DNA from: Streptomyces sp. NBC_00091
GTDB lineage: Bacteria; Actinomycetota; Actinomycetes; Streptomycetales; Streptomycetaceae
NCBI RefSeq assembly: GCF_026343185.1
Contig: NZ_JAPEMA010000001.1
Coordinates: forward strand, 5,518,001 to 5,582,000
Reading direction: 5' to 3'
Length of the DNA: 64,000 bases
The notes beneath the pieces were generated by a model. The model ran no database searches. It saw nothing but the letters and a program-made list of their open reading frames with translations, and was not told where the DNA came from. A program made the translations under genes and the position numbers. Numbering within the stretch: position 1 is the first letter of the stretch; each line of letters starts with the position of its first letter. Below are positions 63,299 through 64,000 of the stretch, piece by piece.

Positions 63299-63910
63299 AT
63301 GCTCCCGGCCATGCAGCTCATCCAACAGAACCCCGACATCCACGCATACTTGGCCTCTGACGAGGCAATAGACCACTGGCATCCCCTGGTACAGGAAACC
63401 GCCGACGCCCTCTGGTCCGCCACCGGCGACGCATATTCATACGCCAAGGCGGCCTTCGAATTCGTCCGGGACACCATCCCGCACTCGGCGGACTCCGGGG
63501 ACCCGCGCGTCTCCTGGCGCGCCTCCGAGGTACTGGGCACCCGCAACGGCATCTGCTACGCCAAGTCCCACGCCCTCGCCGCCCTGCTGCGCGCCCAGGG
63601 CATCCCGGCCGCCCTGTGCTACCAGCTGCTCGGGGACGAAGCCGGGGACAACCTCGTCGTCCACGGGCTTGTCGCCGTCCGGCTGCCCGGATCCGAGACC
63701 TGGGCCCGCGTGGACCCCCGCGGCAACAAGCCCGGCGTGGACGCGCAGTTCAGCCTGGACCGCGAGCGGCTCGCCTTCCCCGTCCGCCCCGAGCTCGGCG
63801 AGATCGACCACCCCGGGCTGTACGCCGCCCCGCACCCCGCCGCGCTCAAGGCCCTCCAGGAGTCCGCCGACCGGACGGAGCTGTGGCGGAAGCTGCCGAC
63901 CGCTCTGTGA
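63299..63910 (+). CDS. Transglutaminase-like cysteine protease-fold protein
   Basis: 203 aa from the ATG at 63299, preferred because GGAGG lies seven bases upstream; ATGs at 63293 and 63311 are alternatives. The catalytic triad region is clear: Cys in GICYAKSHALAALLRAQGIPA, His in LVVHGLVAVRL and Asp in WARVDPRGN. It may be a peptidase or a cross-linking enzyme in the cytoplasm. The upstream hairpin suggests control of its translation. Confidence 0.87.
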   Translation: MLPAMQLIQQNPDIHAYLASDEAIDHWHPLVQETADALWSATGDAYSYAKAAFEFVRDTIPHSADSGDPRVSWRASEVLGTRNGICYAKSHALAALLRAQGIPAALCYQLLGDEAGDNLVVHGLVAVRLPGSETWARVDPRGNKPGVDAQFSLDRERLAFPVRPELGEIDHPGLYAAPHPAALKALQESADRTELWRKLPTAL

Positions 63911-64000
63911 CCCCCGCCGCCGGTACGGGTCCCCGCGCCGGCAGCGTGGCCGTCAGCAGCGGCCCGTCGCACACCCCGGCCACCGCGAACGCCGCCGCCG
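63846..64000 (-). CDS. Possible C-terminal end of an MFS-type transporter, cut by the window end
   Basis: A minus-strand frame open to the window end and closed by a stop at 63846. FAVAGVCDGPLLTATLPARG resembles the glycine-rich loop of MFS permeases. It would overlap the transglutaminase gene by 65 bases, and only about 50 residues are present, so the call is weak. Confidence 0.35.
   Translation of the reverse strand, partial: AAAFAVAGVCDGPLLTATLPARGPVPAAGVTERSAASATAPSGRRTPGGP

Overview
The window reads as a chromosomal piece of a Streptomyces (or very close actinomycete). Nearly every gene has high G+C with strong G/C in third codon positions, GTG starts and GTGA overlaps are common, and the families are typical of that genus (DUF5134, DUF6421, PadR, LVIVD repeats, lone FprA-type reductase). 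No rRNA, tRNA, CRISPR array, insertion sequence or phage gene was seen. The layout is a mosaic of small operons, most with a neighbouring regulator, of which the sulfur island and the caspase/hydrolase pair are the most distinctive.

Region by region. 1-1.1 kb: an unrecognised, lower-GC gene cut by the window edge. 1.2-4.8 kb: a two-gene heterodimeric ABC exporter with one dead ATP site. 4.9-8.5 kb: a large FAD/Fe-S dehydrogenase and a MarR regulator divergent from a single-polypeptide ABC exporter (8.5-10.4 kb), with a palindrome between them. 10.5-12.6 kb: MltG and a flavin monooxygenase. 12.75-18.8 kb: a caspase-STAND-WD40 giant translationally coupled to an alpha/beta hydrolase; the giant carries a TTA (bldA-dependent) leucine codon. 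18.8-21.3 kb: an XRE regulator and an MFS exporter with twin operators. 21.3-27.4 kb: HAD phosphatase, Lrp regulator, histidine phosphatase, MocR regulator, AhpD-like protein, amino-acid permease and universal stress protein. 27.4-29.1 kb: an aromatic-ring type FAD monooxygenase.

29.1-39.6 kb is a sulfur-acquisition island: a glutathionyl-hydroquinone-reductase-like transferase, a sulfonate-type ABC importer, a cysteine-free Rrf2 (CymR-like) regulator, an SfnB-like acyl-CoA-dehydrogenase-fold monooxygenase, a winged-helix regulator, and two luciferase-like monooxygenases. Four tiny leader-peptide genes, carrying the pattern R-R-H-(I/V)-D-(L/F) followed by S-A and usually a C-terminal cysteine, lie on both strands. 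Three of them, and the SfnB-like gene, are preceded by copies of one 23-bp near-palindrome that I propose as the Rrf2 operator. The picture is double control (repressor plus cysteine-sensing attenuation) of the use of organosulfur compounds.

39.9-44.5 kb: FUSC protein, a streptothricin (nourseothricin) N-acetyltransferase with a TTA codon, bacterial NO synthase and a lactonase-type propeller. 44.6-49.6 kb: CbiX-like protein, Ung, a BNR-repeat protein, and an Old Yellow Enzyme/ArsR pair sharing a 16-bp operator. 49.7-56.3 kb: FprA, DUF305 and LVIVD proteins, TetR, PAP2 phosphatase, M56 peptidase, DUF5134. 56.5-64 kb: GNAT, GDPD, PadR with a divergent luciferase-like monooxygenase, the DUF6421-SDR-threonine-aldolase operon, and a transglutaminase-like protein whose Shine-Dalgarno sequence is buried in a long hairpin.
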